From Acidipropionibacterium sp. (GTDB lineage: Bacteria; Actinomycetota; Actinomycetes; Propionibacteriales; Propionibacteriaceae), in assembly GCA_022647765.1 (NCBI GenBank), contig JALCLH010000008.1, positions 124,001-188,000 on the forward strand: DNA of 64,000 bases. The letters are read 5' to 3'. The translations under genes and the position numbers were made by a program. Below, in pieces: positions 27,882 to 35,574 of the stretch; within the stretch, counting starts at the first letter, position 1, and every line of letters starts with the position of its first letter. The notes below the pieces were generated by a model. That model was not told the origin of the DNA and ran no database searches. It saw nothing but the letters and a program-made list of their open reading frames with translations.

Positions 27882-28028
27882 ATGATGTCTCCCACCGGAC
27901 TGGTTGTTTCCCTGTCGCTGACAGGGTCAGCAACACCGACCTCACTGAAGGCTGGCTCCGACGCGGCCGACGGTTCTCTCCGTGGGCAACAGCCCGCTGC
28001 CGCACTTCGCCGGGAGGGACTGTCATGA
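27882..28028 (+). CDS. Candidate 48-residue peptide gene upstream of and coupled to the radical SAM gene
   Basis: A short frame starts with ATG ATG at 27882, with AAGGA 8 bp upstream. It ends in a TGA that overlaps the radical SAM start (ATGA, 28025-28028). It has a hydrophobic beginning (MMSPTGLVVSLSLTG) and a small-residue/basic C-terminal half ending AAALRREGLS, with no Cys. A ribosome site and a 4-bp overlap suggest real translation. It could be a modified-peptide precursor, a leader peptide or a coupling ORF. I recognise no precursor family, and a chance ORF remains possible. Confidence 0.42.
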   Translation: MMSPTGLVVSLSLTGSATPTSLKAGSDAADGSLRGQQPAAALRREGLS

Positions 28029-28831
28029 CCCAGGCCCACTTCATCGATCCACATCGACTGGTGCAGCCTTGGAGAGGCTCCGACCAGCAGCACCGTTGCA
28101 AGTTCCAGTGCCAATACTGCTTTGCGGCAGATCCAGACTACCTGGGGACAGCGGCCTCGCGAGACGACTACGAAGCCGAGTTGAACAGCCCCGAGCTTGA
28201 TGTGGTTATGCTCTCCAACGACACCGAACTCTTTCTCAATCGTAGCGAGGCGATGCAGGCTGTCCAAACTGCCGTGGCTGCGGGCAAGAGTCTCACCTTT
28301 GCAACGAAGATGATCCTCTCCGATGATCTTCTTCTCAAGTTGCAGGAGTTTCAGCACGAACTCGCGAAGGCTCGACAGGTTCTCTGCGTAATGGTCTCGC
28401 TGCCTTGTTTGGACTCTGCCGAGACTCTGGAACCGAACGCCCCATCCCCGCATGCACGCGTTGCGCATCTGAAACGCCTGCGGAACGCAGGGCTCCTGCC
28501 ATTCGTCGGCATCAGACCGATTCTTCCGGGGTATCTGGTCTCCGACGAAGAGATCGAGGCGATTATCCAGCTCACTGTTGAGGACGCCCTCGGATATATC
28601 ATCGGCCCCTACTGGTTCCGCACCGACATATTCGGCGTGATGAACCATCCTGAATGCCCGGTGACCGACAAGACTGTGGAGTGGATGAAGGGCAATCCTA
28701 CTTGGCACGTCTATGAAGACAAGGCGAGAGAAGCGAGGGTCTCAGACATGATTCGACGTCTGGGCGGCACTATCTATGAACGAAGCTCGGAAGCTGTTCG
28801 AGCTATTCGGCGCGATCAGTGGGGTGAATAG
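28025..28831 (+). CDS. Radical SAM protein
   Basis: 268 residues with the [4Fe-4S]/SAM motif C-x3-C-x2-C near residue 26 (HRCKFQCQYCFA). A TIM-barrel-like body with GLLPFVGIRPILPGY follows. There is no SPASM-type cysteine cluster in the C terminus, so it is a short, single-cluster enzyme. Second-half motifs resemble DNA-repair/photolyase-like and uncharacterised radical SAM proteins; the substrate is unknown. It is the first full-length gene of a seven-gene operon and is followed after 3 bp by an aminotransferase. An ATGA overlap with a 48-codon ORF stands upstream. GC is lower than in the exopolysaccharide genes. Confidence 0.85.
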   Translation: MTQAHFIDPHRLVQPWRGSDQQHRCKFQCQYCFAADPDYLGTAASRDDYEAELNSPELDVVMLSNDTELFLNRSEAMQAVQTAVAAGKSLTFATKMILSDDLLLKLQEFQHELAKARQVLCVMVSLPCLDSAETLEPNAPSPHARVAHLKRLRNAGLLPFVGIRPILPGYLVSDEEIEAIIQLTVEDALGYIIGPYWFRTDIFGVMNHPECPVTDKTVEWMKGNPTWHVYEDKAREARVSDMIRRLGGTIYERSSEAVRAIRRDQWGE

Positions 28832-28834
28832 CCA

Positions 28835-29971
28835 GTGCGGGTACCTGTACGCTATCAAGATGAGAGCTTGTTGCGAGACGCCGTGGCGATTATCAACGAG
28901 GCGAGCGGCACCAAGTTGCACGGGAGAGGGCCTCTGGTGTCTCGATACTCATCGCTCTTGGCTCAGCAGTATTCCTGTCAACATGTTGTGGTCACCAACT
29001 CCGGGACGTCCGCCATCGAAGTGGCCATGAGAGCGTGTGGCGCAATGGAAGGGGTCACTGTACTTGCACCCTCGATGATGCCCGTTATGACCTACTTGCC
29101 CATGAAGAGTATAGGTTGTCGCGTTGTTGCGTACAGCTTTGGCGATAAAGTCTTGGCACCGTGCATTGCGCAACTCTCGGAGATTGATCCTGCGACCGCT
29201 CCCCCCGGCACTATTCTCATCACTTTGCCTTGGTGGGGCTACCGCTACGATTGGGCGGCTACTCGCCGTCTGGTTGACTCCCGAGGCTGGTTTTGGGTGG
29301 AGGACGCGGCCCATGCGCAGGGATCATCTCCCAACATGGCAGACGGAGACTGCCCTGACCTTCTTTGCGCATCTACCCACGACCGTAAGCTGATTTCCAC
29401 CGGCGAGGGCGGCTATGTTTGCACCAACTCTGCCGATCTCGGCCGCAAAGCTGCTTCCTGGGCCAGCTATGGGGGATACCCCGAGACAACTGATGATCTC
29501 GATCTCGGTTTTGAGGCTGGAGCGAATCTGAGGCTCTCAGGTATGGCAGCTGCGCTGGGCATCGCGTCCGTTCGAAACCTGCCCTCAGTCCTTGACCGCC
29601 GAGCCAATGCCGGTGCCGTTCTGGAGGAGGCAGCAAGGAAACTGCACCATCTTCACCTCATGCAGAGAGGTCCCTATCCGGACTTCAACTACTACGGTCT
29701 CGTGTTTCTTACTGAGCAAGAGGGAGACGGCCTTCGGGTCTCAAACTGGCTCGACCGTCAGGGCCTTCAGAATGATGTGCATGAGTACCGGATGAGGCGG
29801 ATTGCTGATTATCCTATTGCGTCGTCCGTGGAGATACTGGAGGACAGGTCGCACTCCATATGGAGCCGAGTGGTATGCGTTTCACCACACCATGGGTTGA
29901 CGCCGGAAGAACTCACATTCGTGGGCGAGACTCTCCTTGCCGCGGACGATTTGCTCGGAGGCCAAGCATGA
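28835..29971 (+). CDS. DegT/DnrJ/EryC1/StrS-family PLP aminotransferase
   Basis: 378 residues, the normal size for sugar or cyclitol aminotransferases. The family pattern is clear: GRGPLVSRYSSLLAQQYSCQ, VVVTNSGTSAIEVAMRACG, then WFWVEDAAHAQGS (PLP-binding Asp). STHDRKLISTGEGG has the Schiff-base lysine position. The protein likely transfers an amino group to a keto sugar, cyclitol or similar small molecule. It starts at GTG 28835, 3 bp after the radical SAM stop, and overlaps the HIT gene by 4 bp. The presence of this enzyme argues that the operon makes a small molecule rather than only modifying a peptide. Confidence 0.87.
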   Translation: MRVPVRYQDESLLRDAVAIINEASGTKLHGRGPLVSRYSSLLAQQYSCQHVVVTNSGTSAIEVAMRACGAMEGVTVLAPSMMPVMTYLPMKSIGCRVVAYSFGDKVLAPCIAQLSEIDPATAPPGTILITLPWWGYRYDWAATRRLVDSRGWFWVEDAAHAQGSSPNMADGDCPDLLCASTHDRKLISTGEGGYVCTNSADLGRKAASWASYGGYPETTDDLDLGFEAGANLRLSGMAAALGIASVRNLPSVLDRRANAGAVLEEAARKLHHLHLMQRGPYPDFNYYGLVFLTEQEGDGLRVSNWLDRQGLQNDVHEYRMRRIADYPIASSVEILEDRSHSIWSRVVCVSPHHGLTPEELTFVGETLLAADDLLGGQA

Positions 29972-30702
29972 ACGGCCCTCCTCCTACTAGGCAGTGTGTA
30001 TTCTGCCACCCAAGCGACAGCACTGACTTCTCGGCTCTGGCCGACACTGCTTTCAACGAGGTTCGAGGAAGCGTCAGATTGGAAGGAACCGATTTTTGGA
30101 TTGCCCCAGATGCTGCGCCAGTCGCTGCGCGCCATCTGCTCCTGTTTCCCACACAGCACTACACCTCTTTCGCCGATCTGACCGCCGAGGGGGTCTTGTC
30201 GCCGGTCAGGCTGCGCGAGCTGGTGTCCGCGCTCGGGACCCACGTCTCATCGGGCGGTGGAGCATCAGGGTTTCTTGCGTTTGAGCACGGGAGCCCAACC
30301 CCTTTCCAGCCACATCAGTCCGGCAAGTGTGCTGCCAACGAGCACGCTCATATTCATATCGTCACTCGGGGAGGACTAGACCTAAAGAGGGTGCGCCGAG
30401 CGCTATGCCGCGAGACAGGTGTTGAGCCCCAGAGTGTTCATCCGCATTCGTATCCACTGCCCCGCCCTGAAGCGTACATATGGATGGCAGACGACACTGG
30501 ATGTGGGTCGGTCTGGTATAGCGTAAGCTCAATAGCGAACCAGGCCATGAGGAGAATCCTTGTCGTGAGCCATGTCCCTGCCGAACCAGAGTTTCGCGTG
30601 AAGTGGCAAGACATTCTCGTCTTTGATGTCACTGGCAACAGGGCAAGGGTTGAAGAGACGCGCTCTCTTCTTGATTCGTTCCAGGGGGCGCGACATGTAT
30701 AG
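29968..30702 (+). CDS. HIT-family protein
   Basis: 244 residues from ATG 29968, which overlaps the previous stop. CVFCHPSD near the N terminus and HLLLFPTQHYTSFADLT match HIT-family layout. The histidine triad is HAHIHIV within NEHAHIHIVTRGG, about residue 125. HIT proteins hydrolyse or transfer nucleotidyl groups, often on phosphoramidates or nucleotide sugars. The extra 110-residue C-terminal domain (HPHSYPLPRPEAYIWM, VVSHVPAEPEFRVKWQD) is unusual and shows no family I know. Position in the operon suggests action on a nucleotide-activated intermediate; this is inference. Confidence 0.75.
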   Translation: MNGPPPTRQCVFCHPSDSTDFSALADTAFNEVRGSVRLEGTDFWIAPDAAPVAARHLLLFPTQHYTSFADLTAEGVLSPVRLRELVSALGTHVSSGGGASGFLAFEHGSPTPFQPHQSGKCAANEHAHIHIVTRGGLDLKRVRRALCRETGVEPQSVHPHSYPLPRPEAYIWMADDTGCGSVWYSVSSIANQAMRRILVVSHVPAEPEFRVKWQDILVFDVTGNRARVEETRSLLDSFQGARHV

Positions 30703-31381
30703 CTGGAGAGTGCTGGGATCCGGAGAAATCGACGTGGACGAATGGGGCGGTAAAGCAGCCCGCTTGAATCGTGCCGCGATGATGCAAGAGATATGTGTTC
30801 CACCCGCACTGATTGTGCAATGTGGCGACCCGACTGATCTGTCGGCTCCAGGGCTCCGAGATGTGATAGCACTATGGTTGCTTGAACAGGCTCCCGAGGC
30901 TGTCATAGTGAGAAGGTCCGGCCTGTCCGAAGACCGCCTGGATTCAGCCGGAGCTGGCATGAGCGAGACGATCCCTGATGTGCAGCCAGCCACTGATGAT
31001 GTTCTCTTGGCCCTCGCATCCCTTGACTGGAGCGACGAGGGCTCGTCCCTCATTCAGAAACAAATGGTCTGCTCAAAGTACGGAGTTGCCTTCTCTGAAG
31101 GAGAGATTCTTACGGTGGAAGTGTCTCATCGGAGGGCCGGTACCACGGAGGGCGATCCACATACGTATTTGCAGGCTAGGGGAGACGGTACTGTCACCAT
31201 CGACTCGGACAGGTTCCCGACTCTTGATCTCCAAGGTTGGTTCCATCCTCTTTGGTGGACTTGCGCCAGACTCGTCGATGAGTTCGGCCAGGATGTTGAC
31301 GTGGAATGGTGTTTTGACAGTCCGGCCCTCTATGTCCTCCAGGTTCGCCCGGTCACGAGAGGCGTTGTAGATGGTATCTAA
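30695..31381 (+). CDS. PEP-synthase/PPDK-type ATP-binding domain protein
   Basis: 228 residues from ATG 30695, overlapping the HIT gene by 8 bp. It opens with WGGKAARLNRAAMMQEICVP, VIVRRSGLSEDR and SAGAGMSETIPDV, the conserved order of the PEP-synthase/pyruvate phosphate dikinase ATP-grasp domain (GGKaA.L...G..VP..; VRSS...EDs..asfAG). It ends in VEWCFDSPALYVLQVRPVT, the domain's end motif. The phosphohistidine and PEP-barrel domains are absent, and the usual RSS is RRSG. Stand-alone ATP-binding halves occur in antibiotic-modifying and biosynthetic enzymes (for example Rph-like). Here it may pair with the next gene product. Confidence 0.75.
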   Translation: MYSWRVLGSGEIDVDEWGGKAARLNRAAMMQEICVPPALIVQCGDPTDLSAPGLRDVIALWLLEQAPEAVIVRRSGLSEDRLDSAGAGMSETIPDVQPATDDVLLALASLDWSDEGSSLIQKQMVCSKYGVAFSEGEILTVEVSHRRAGTTEGDPHTYLQARGDGTVTIDSDRFPTLDLQGWFHPLWWTCARLVDEFGQDVDVEWCFDSPALYVLQVRPVTRGVVDGI

Positions 31382-32216
31382 GGCACGGGCAACTCGCCTA
31401 TTTCAGGAGTTCGGGATCGAGGGATTGCCCGCAACAGTGTGCCGGAACTTCGACGAACTTAGGATGTATCTGGTCGGCTGTCCACAGGAGAGTCACTTCG
31501 TTGTCCGGATCAGCGAAGAAAGCGAAACGCTGAACTTACCTCGTCTGGTGGACGCTCCCGGTCTCGATGTCCTGAATTGGGTTCATGACCTGAGACTGAG
31601 GCCAAGCGACTCGGTCATTGTTCAGCCCTACCGAGAGTTGCTTTGGTCAGCCGAGATCGCCATAGACAACGAGGGCGCGTATGCGGAGCTAGTTGACGGA
31701 CGATGGGAGCTTGACTCAAACAGTCGCCCGGTCTACATCTGGAGATCATTTCTCGGAATCACTTACCCTTGGCGAGTAGAGTGCGCACTGAACATGGTTA
31801 AGAGTTTCTCAACACCTTTGCTGTCCCGTTGGTTGGATGAGCACCTTGAAGGAATTGGGTGCCTTGGTGATGTTGTTGGCTACCCTTTTGGCGTCAAGGT
31901 TCACTACTGCGACGATTTTGGTGTCTCGCCACAGAACATCCGATCTGGCTTGCGCCCAGAGCGGCGAGGATGCGGCACTTGCCCGTCAATCTGTCCTGTG
32001 CTTGAGTCTGTCGACGCGGCTAACGGCCCGTTGCCAGCCTCCATTAGACTCCGGCTGACTGTTCGAAGAGAGTCTGCCCAGGATCTAGTCGATTTCGCCC
32101 ACCGGCTTGTCCGCTGTGGAGTTCAGCAGGTCTACTTGCGAAGTGGCGTGCTGGGGCATTTCGCCATCATCCTGAGGGAAGCAGGCCTTCAAGTCACACG
32201 TGAGGATTGGAACTGA
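31371..32216 (+). CDS. Unrecognised protein, possible ATP-grasp-like
   Basis: 281 residues from ATG 31371, overlapping the previous gene by 11 bp. The N terminus (KARATRLFQEFGIEGLPATV) resembles the opening of ATP-grasp enzymes. SVIVQPYRELLWSAEIAIDN followed by AYAELVDGRW looks like their central strands. A cysteine group (RRGCGTCPSICPV) near residue 205 and a C-terminal domain ending in FAIILREAGLQVTRED are unexplained. I cannot assign a family. The tight overlap on both sides shows it belongs to the operon. Confidence 0.6.
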   Translation: MVSKARATRLFQEFGIEGLPATVCRNFDELRMYLVGCPQESHFVVRISEESETLNLPRLVDAPGLDVLNWVHDLRLRPSDSVIVQPYRELLWSAEIAIDNEGAYAELVDGRWELDSNSRPVYIWRSFLGITYPWRVECALNMVKSFSTPLLSRWLDEHLEGIGCLGDVVGYPFGVKVHYCDDFGVSPQNIRSGLRPERRGCGTCPSICPVLESVDAANGPLPASIRLRLTVRRESAQDLVDFAHRLVRCGVQQVYLRSGVLGHFAIILREAGLQVTREDWN

Positions 32217-32218
32217 GT

Positions 32219-33145
32219 ATGAGCGACGATGCTGCGACTCTAGAAGCGCTGGTGGCTGGTCTCGACATTGAGGGAACTACCTGTTTGCTGAGACTGTGGA
32301 ATCCAGCGCACCGGAGTGTGGAGTATATTCCTCTTAGTGATGGTAGTTGGCTTGGGTGGCGGGCCGTAGATGACAATCGGTACTGCTGTGGCCGCCACGT
32401 CTGGCGTCAGGATGGAATGCCCGCCTGGCTTCCTTGCCCCAGTGTCGGGCGTGCCCAATCTTCCAAGAAGCAGTGCCAGGATTGCGAACTGGCTGATGTC
32501 TTTCTGGGACTTCACCAGGTGCACCGCGCTGGTGCCAGACTGTCCGACGGACTGAACTCATACGTGATGCGCCCGCACTATCTCTATGTTGCAGGATTCG
32601 CTGATGGAGTGGAAAAGGTTGGGACCGCGGTGGATTTTCGGAAAGAAGACCGCCTGGTGGAACAAGGTGCAGTCCTAGCAACCCGTGTGGCGTATTGCTC
32701 CGATGGAAAGATGGTAAGACATCTCGAGGATGCCGTGTCATCTTCGCTTGGGTTGACCCAGCGGCACAGCGTTAACGATAAGGCGCGAGGCCTCGCCAAT
32801 CCCGTTTCCCCCGCCAACCTGCGATCTGAGCACGGACGCGTTGTTGACGGTGTGTGCGCCTTCGTATCACGACTTCACTGGCAGGGTGTGGAGTCGATCA
32901 GAGAGAATTGGGGTTCGGAAGACCGAATTGAGCTTGCTTGCGGGATGTGCGATAGGACTCTCTACCCTAATGATGTACGAGTCGGAGAGCACGGACTGGC
33001 GGTGCAAGGATCCTTCGGGCTTGTGATTCTGGGAACGTCAGACTGCTACGACTTGGTGGTGAACCTCTCCACACTAATTTCGCGCAGAGTTCAAGTAGGC
33101 CCATTCATATCATCACTGCCGCCGAAACAGGACTCTCTGTTCTAG
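32219..33145 (+). CDS. DUF2797-family protein
   Basis: 308 residues from ATG 32219, 2 bp after the previous stop. The N-terminal part has RYCCGRHVWRQDGM, WLPCP and KQCQDCELAD, a Cys-rich set fit for metal binding. HYLYVAGFADGVEKVGTAVD and DRLVEQGAVLATRVAY with HLED follow. The pattern LYVA-x-F-x5-KVGT...R...QGA resembles GIY-YIG-like folds and is the core of DUF2797. The function of this family is unknown. It is the last complete gene of the operon. Confidence 0.75.
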   Translation: MSDDAATLEALVAGLDIEGTTCLLRLWNPAHRSVEYIPLSDGSWLGWRAVDDNRYCCGRHVWRQDGMPAWLPCPSVGRAQSSKKQCQDCELADVFLGLHQVHRAGARLSDGLNSYVMRPHYLYVAGFADGVEKVGTAVDFRKEDRLVEQGAVLATRVAYCSDGKMVRHLEDAVSSSLGLTQRHSVNDKARGLANPVSPANLRSEHGRVVDGVCAFVSRLHWQGVESIRENWGSEDRIELACGMCDRTLYPNDVRVGEHGLAVQGSFGLVILGTSDCYDLVVNLSTLISRRVQVGPFISSLPPKQDSLF

Positions 33146-33214
33146 TGAAGAGGTTCGGGTGTACTTGGCTTTCCTCTAGTAATACGATCCGGCACATCGG
33201 GATAGGGGTGAGCA

Positions 33215-33307
33215 ATGAGCCTTCGGCTTCTTTTCGTGCGGCACGCGGAACCAACGTCAAATGAGGTCTATGCAAGAACGGGCGAGATGGAGCACTGCCG
33301 ATGGTGA
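33215..33307 (+). pseudogene. Truncated histidine-phosphatase-family gene
   Basis: From ATG 33215 the frame reads SLRLLFVRHAEPTSNEVYAR, the RHG/RHA catalytic start of the phosphoglycerate-mutase-like phosphatase superfamily, and stops after 30 codons. The remaining 150 or more residues are missing. An IS630 element begins 105 bp later, so insertion or deletion here probably cut the last gene of the operon. Confidence 0.65.
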
Positions 33308-33412
33308 CCAGGCTTACGAAAGGACTCATAAGTAAGTAGACTTTTCTGGTATTGTGTGAGACAATTAGTTATGCGTGACAGTGACGGACGAAAATTCGAC
33401 CACAAAACTCTA

Positions 33413-34570
33413 GTGTTCTGGGTCGGAAGTTTCTGGTTAGTCCTGGTAGACTCTGCTCATGCCGAGGCCCACAGTCGAACCCGTGCACCTGACCGACGAG
33501 GAACGCGCCGTCCTGGAAAGCTGGACCCGCGGGCGAACACTGGCCGCCTGGCGCACCAGACGAGCCCGCATCATCCTCGAACTCGACAACGGAGCCACCA
33601 TCGGACGGGTCGCCGAACTCGTCGGCTGCTCCCGCACCACGGTCAGCAAGTGGCGCGCCCGCTTCGCCGCCGACCGGCTCGACGGACTGGAGGACGCGCC
33701 CCGGACCGGCCGGCCCCGGGCCGTCTCTGATGAACAGGTTCAGGCCCTGATCGACCGGACCCTTCACTCCAAGCCCGCCAACGGCGACCGCGCCTGGTCG
33801 ACCCGCAGCGCCGCCCAGGCCGCCGGGATGAGCCAGTCGATGGTCTCGCGGGTGTGGCGGGCCTTCGGGCTGAAGCCCCAGGCCGTCGACTCGTGGAAGC
33901 TGTCCACCGATCCGCACTTCGTCGACAAGGTCCGTGACGTCGTGGGCCTGTCCATGAACCCGCCGGCCGACGCCCTGGTGCTGGCGGTCGACGAGAAGAC
34001 CCAGATCCAGGCCCTGGACCGCACCGCCCCGATCCTTCCCGTCCTGCCGACCAGCCCGGCGAAGGCCTCCCACGACTATGTGCGCCACGGCACCACGAGC
34101 CTGTTCGCCGCTCTCGACGTGGCGTCGGGCTCGGTGATCACCGAGCATCACGCCCGTCACACCACCGCCCAGTTCATCGGGTTCTTGACCACGATCGACA
34201 AGGCCGTGCCCACCGATCTGGAGCTGCACCTGGTCCTGGACAATTACTCGACCCATAAGACGGAGAAGGTCCATACGTGGCTGTTGCGTCATCCGCGGTT
34301 TCATCTGCATTTCACCCCGACGTACTCGTCGTGGTTGAACCTGGTGGAGCGCTGGTTCGCCGAGTTGACGTGCCGGAAGCTGCGGGGCTCGGCGCACCGG
34401 TCGGTGACGGAGTTGAAGGCCGATATGCAGGGGTGGATCAATCAGTGGAACGCGGACCCGAAACCGTTCGTGTGGACCAAGACCGCTGATGCGATCTTCG
34501 AGACTCTGGCGTGCTACTGCTCGATCTGAATCACACCAACGACCAACCAGAAACTTCCGACTCAGGACAC
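33413..34570 (+). mobile_element. IS630-family element, complete (copy type 1)
   Basis: Terminal inverted repeats: GTGTTCTGGGTCGGAAGTTT at 33413 and, reading inward from 34570, GTGTCCTGAGTCGGAAGTTT. Both ends are flanked by TA (33411-33412 and 34571-34572), the expected TA target duplication of IS630/Tc1. It holds one intact transposase. Confidence 0.92.
33459..34529 (+). CDS. IS630-family transposase
   Basis: 356 residues. An N-terminal helix-turn-helix pair (IGRVAELVGCSRTTVSKWRA, STRSAAQAAGMSQSMVSRVW) is followed by the DDE core. VLAVDEKTQIQALDRT supplies the first Asp, HLVLDNYSTHKT the second, and YSSWLNLVERWFAEL the final Glu. The frame is complete, and the element ends are clean with a TA duplication, so it is likely functional. 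Confidence 0.95.
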   Translation: MPRPTVEPVHLTDEERAVLESWTRGRTLAAWRTRRARIILELDNGATIGRVAELVGCSRTTVSKWRARFAADRLDGLEDAPRTGRPRAVSDEQVQALIDRTLHSKPANGDRAWSTRSAAQAAGMSQSMVSRVWRAFGLKPQAVDSWKLSTDPHFVDKVRDVVGLSMNPPADALVLAVDEKTQIQALDRTAPILPVLPTSPAKASHDYVRHGTTSLFAALDVASGSVITEHHARHTTAQFIGFLTTIDKAVPTDLELHLVLDNYSTHKTEKVHTWLLRHPRFHLHFTPTYSSWLNLVERWFAELTCRKLRGSAHRSVTELKADMQGWINQWNADPKPFVWTKTADAIFETLACYCSI

Positions 34571-34605
34571 TAGCTCCAATATCTCTCCGAGTATACCGTG
34601 CCGCC

Positions 34606-34900
34606 TTGATCTTTCATCGATTGAGCGTTGGTCGTCGCCCGACGGTGGTGCCGCTGATGAGGACATGGATTCTGCCAAGAGTAACGTGACGGTCCGCGGC
34701 AACACGCTGCGCAGTGCGGGCTGCTCAGGCTGAAAGGACTCTGCAGACAGAGGCGGTCACATGGCGGCCGAAGGCCATCCGGCCGGGGCGGGCAGGCGCC
34801 GCATCTCGATACCAGTCCCGGCCACTGTTGCGGCTCACCAATGACGCCCCGAAACATACAGCACCACCCGCCGCTCACTCCGGGCGTCAGAGACATGTCC
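34606..34900 (-). pseudogene. IS1380-family 3' remnant
   Basis: This stretch aligns, with much divergence, to 20205-20490: TTGATCTTTCATCG, GATTCTGCCA, and the C-terminal transposase region that would read RRVVL.VS.RHW. No open frame is left. It ends beside the second antitoxin-like gene, and some sequence (GCTCACTCCGGGCGTCAGAG) seems fused to that gene's 3' side. Confidence 0.65.
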
Positions 34901-34910
34901 GGAGCTGATA

Positions 34911-35141
34911 TCACGCCTTGTGACAGACACCGCTGAGATAGTCGCGCAAGCCGCCGAGTGAGACTTCGTCGTAATCGCCGCGAGCGAGCGCGTCGTCACC
35001 CTCCTGAATCGCCGCGCGAAGGGCGGCCATCTTCTTCTCATCGCCGGCGACGCTGAGTTGCAGTTCTCGCGCGAGCTCGCGGCGCTCGTCGGGCGCCAGT
35101 TCCAGTGCCGCGTCGCGCAGCACGCTCAGATCAGATGTCAT
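34911..35141 (-). CDS. Small antitoxin-like protein, copy 2
   Basis: 76 residues, paralogue of the product of 16304-16534: SVLRDAALELAPDERRELAR, KKMAALRAAIQEGDDALARG, DYDEVSLGGLRDYLSGVC. The C terminus differs from copy 1 (SGVCHKA against AGLGREA). The upstream regions are alike for about 40 bp and then diverge at AATCA. No toxin follows on the minus strand; an IS1380 remnant lies there instead. Probably an orphan antitoxin-like gene. Confidence 0.58.
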   Translation of the reverse strand: MTSDLSVLRDAALELAPDERRELARELQLSVAGDEKKMAALRAAIQEGDDALARGDYDEVSLGGLRDYLSGVCHKA

Positions 35142-35574
35142 GAGCGAACTTTACGTTCTCGCACCGACGGAGGCGAAGGATCAGAATCAGTGTTATCGGC
35201 GGAGGCCGACAGAGGCACCGGAGCACGCGTTAGGTTTTTGGGTGCCCGACGGCCCACAAGTAGCCCTGCTCGTCGACGCTATTGATGACCGCGTCGACCT
35301 ATCTGCCCTGGTCAGCCACTGGAACGAGGGCAGGCCATACAAGTCGTTGCAGGCTTTGGATTGGCGGATACTGGCCGGGTCGCAGCCCAGTAGCGTGGCC
35401 ACTTCTCCGGTGGTGGGGGGTCCCGAAGGAACTCGTTCTTGGCGCCGATGCGGCGTTGGACAAGTCTGGCCCGTGCAGGCGGCGCGGGCCCCGGACTACA
35501 GGTCATTGTCAGCGAGGTCGCCGGCTCATGCAGGAACTCCCGTTCCGCGGCCGTTTACCTGAAAGCCCCAGACC
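35142..35574. other. Intergenic region without a convincing gene
   Basis: An open plus frame (35140-35562) shows no codon or domain character. Its first 40 bp are the promoter-side repeat of the antitoxin copy. I see no RNA gene or terminator here. Confidence 0.5.

Noticed and set aside
27882-33307. Phosphonate or PQQ cluster
   Set aside because: No PEP mutase, no PqqC/PqqE-type genes; the PEP-synthase-like protein is only an ATP-binding half.
35140-35562. 140-residue plus-strand frame after the antitoxin copy
   Set aside because: No domain pattern and no start signal; the first part is the shared upstream repeat of the antitoxin gene.
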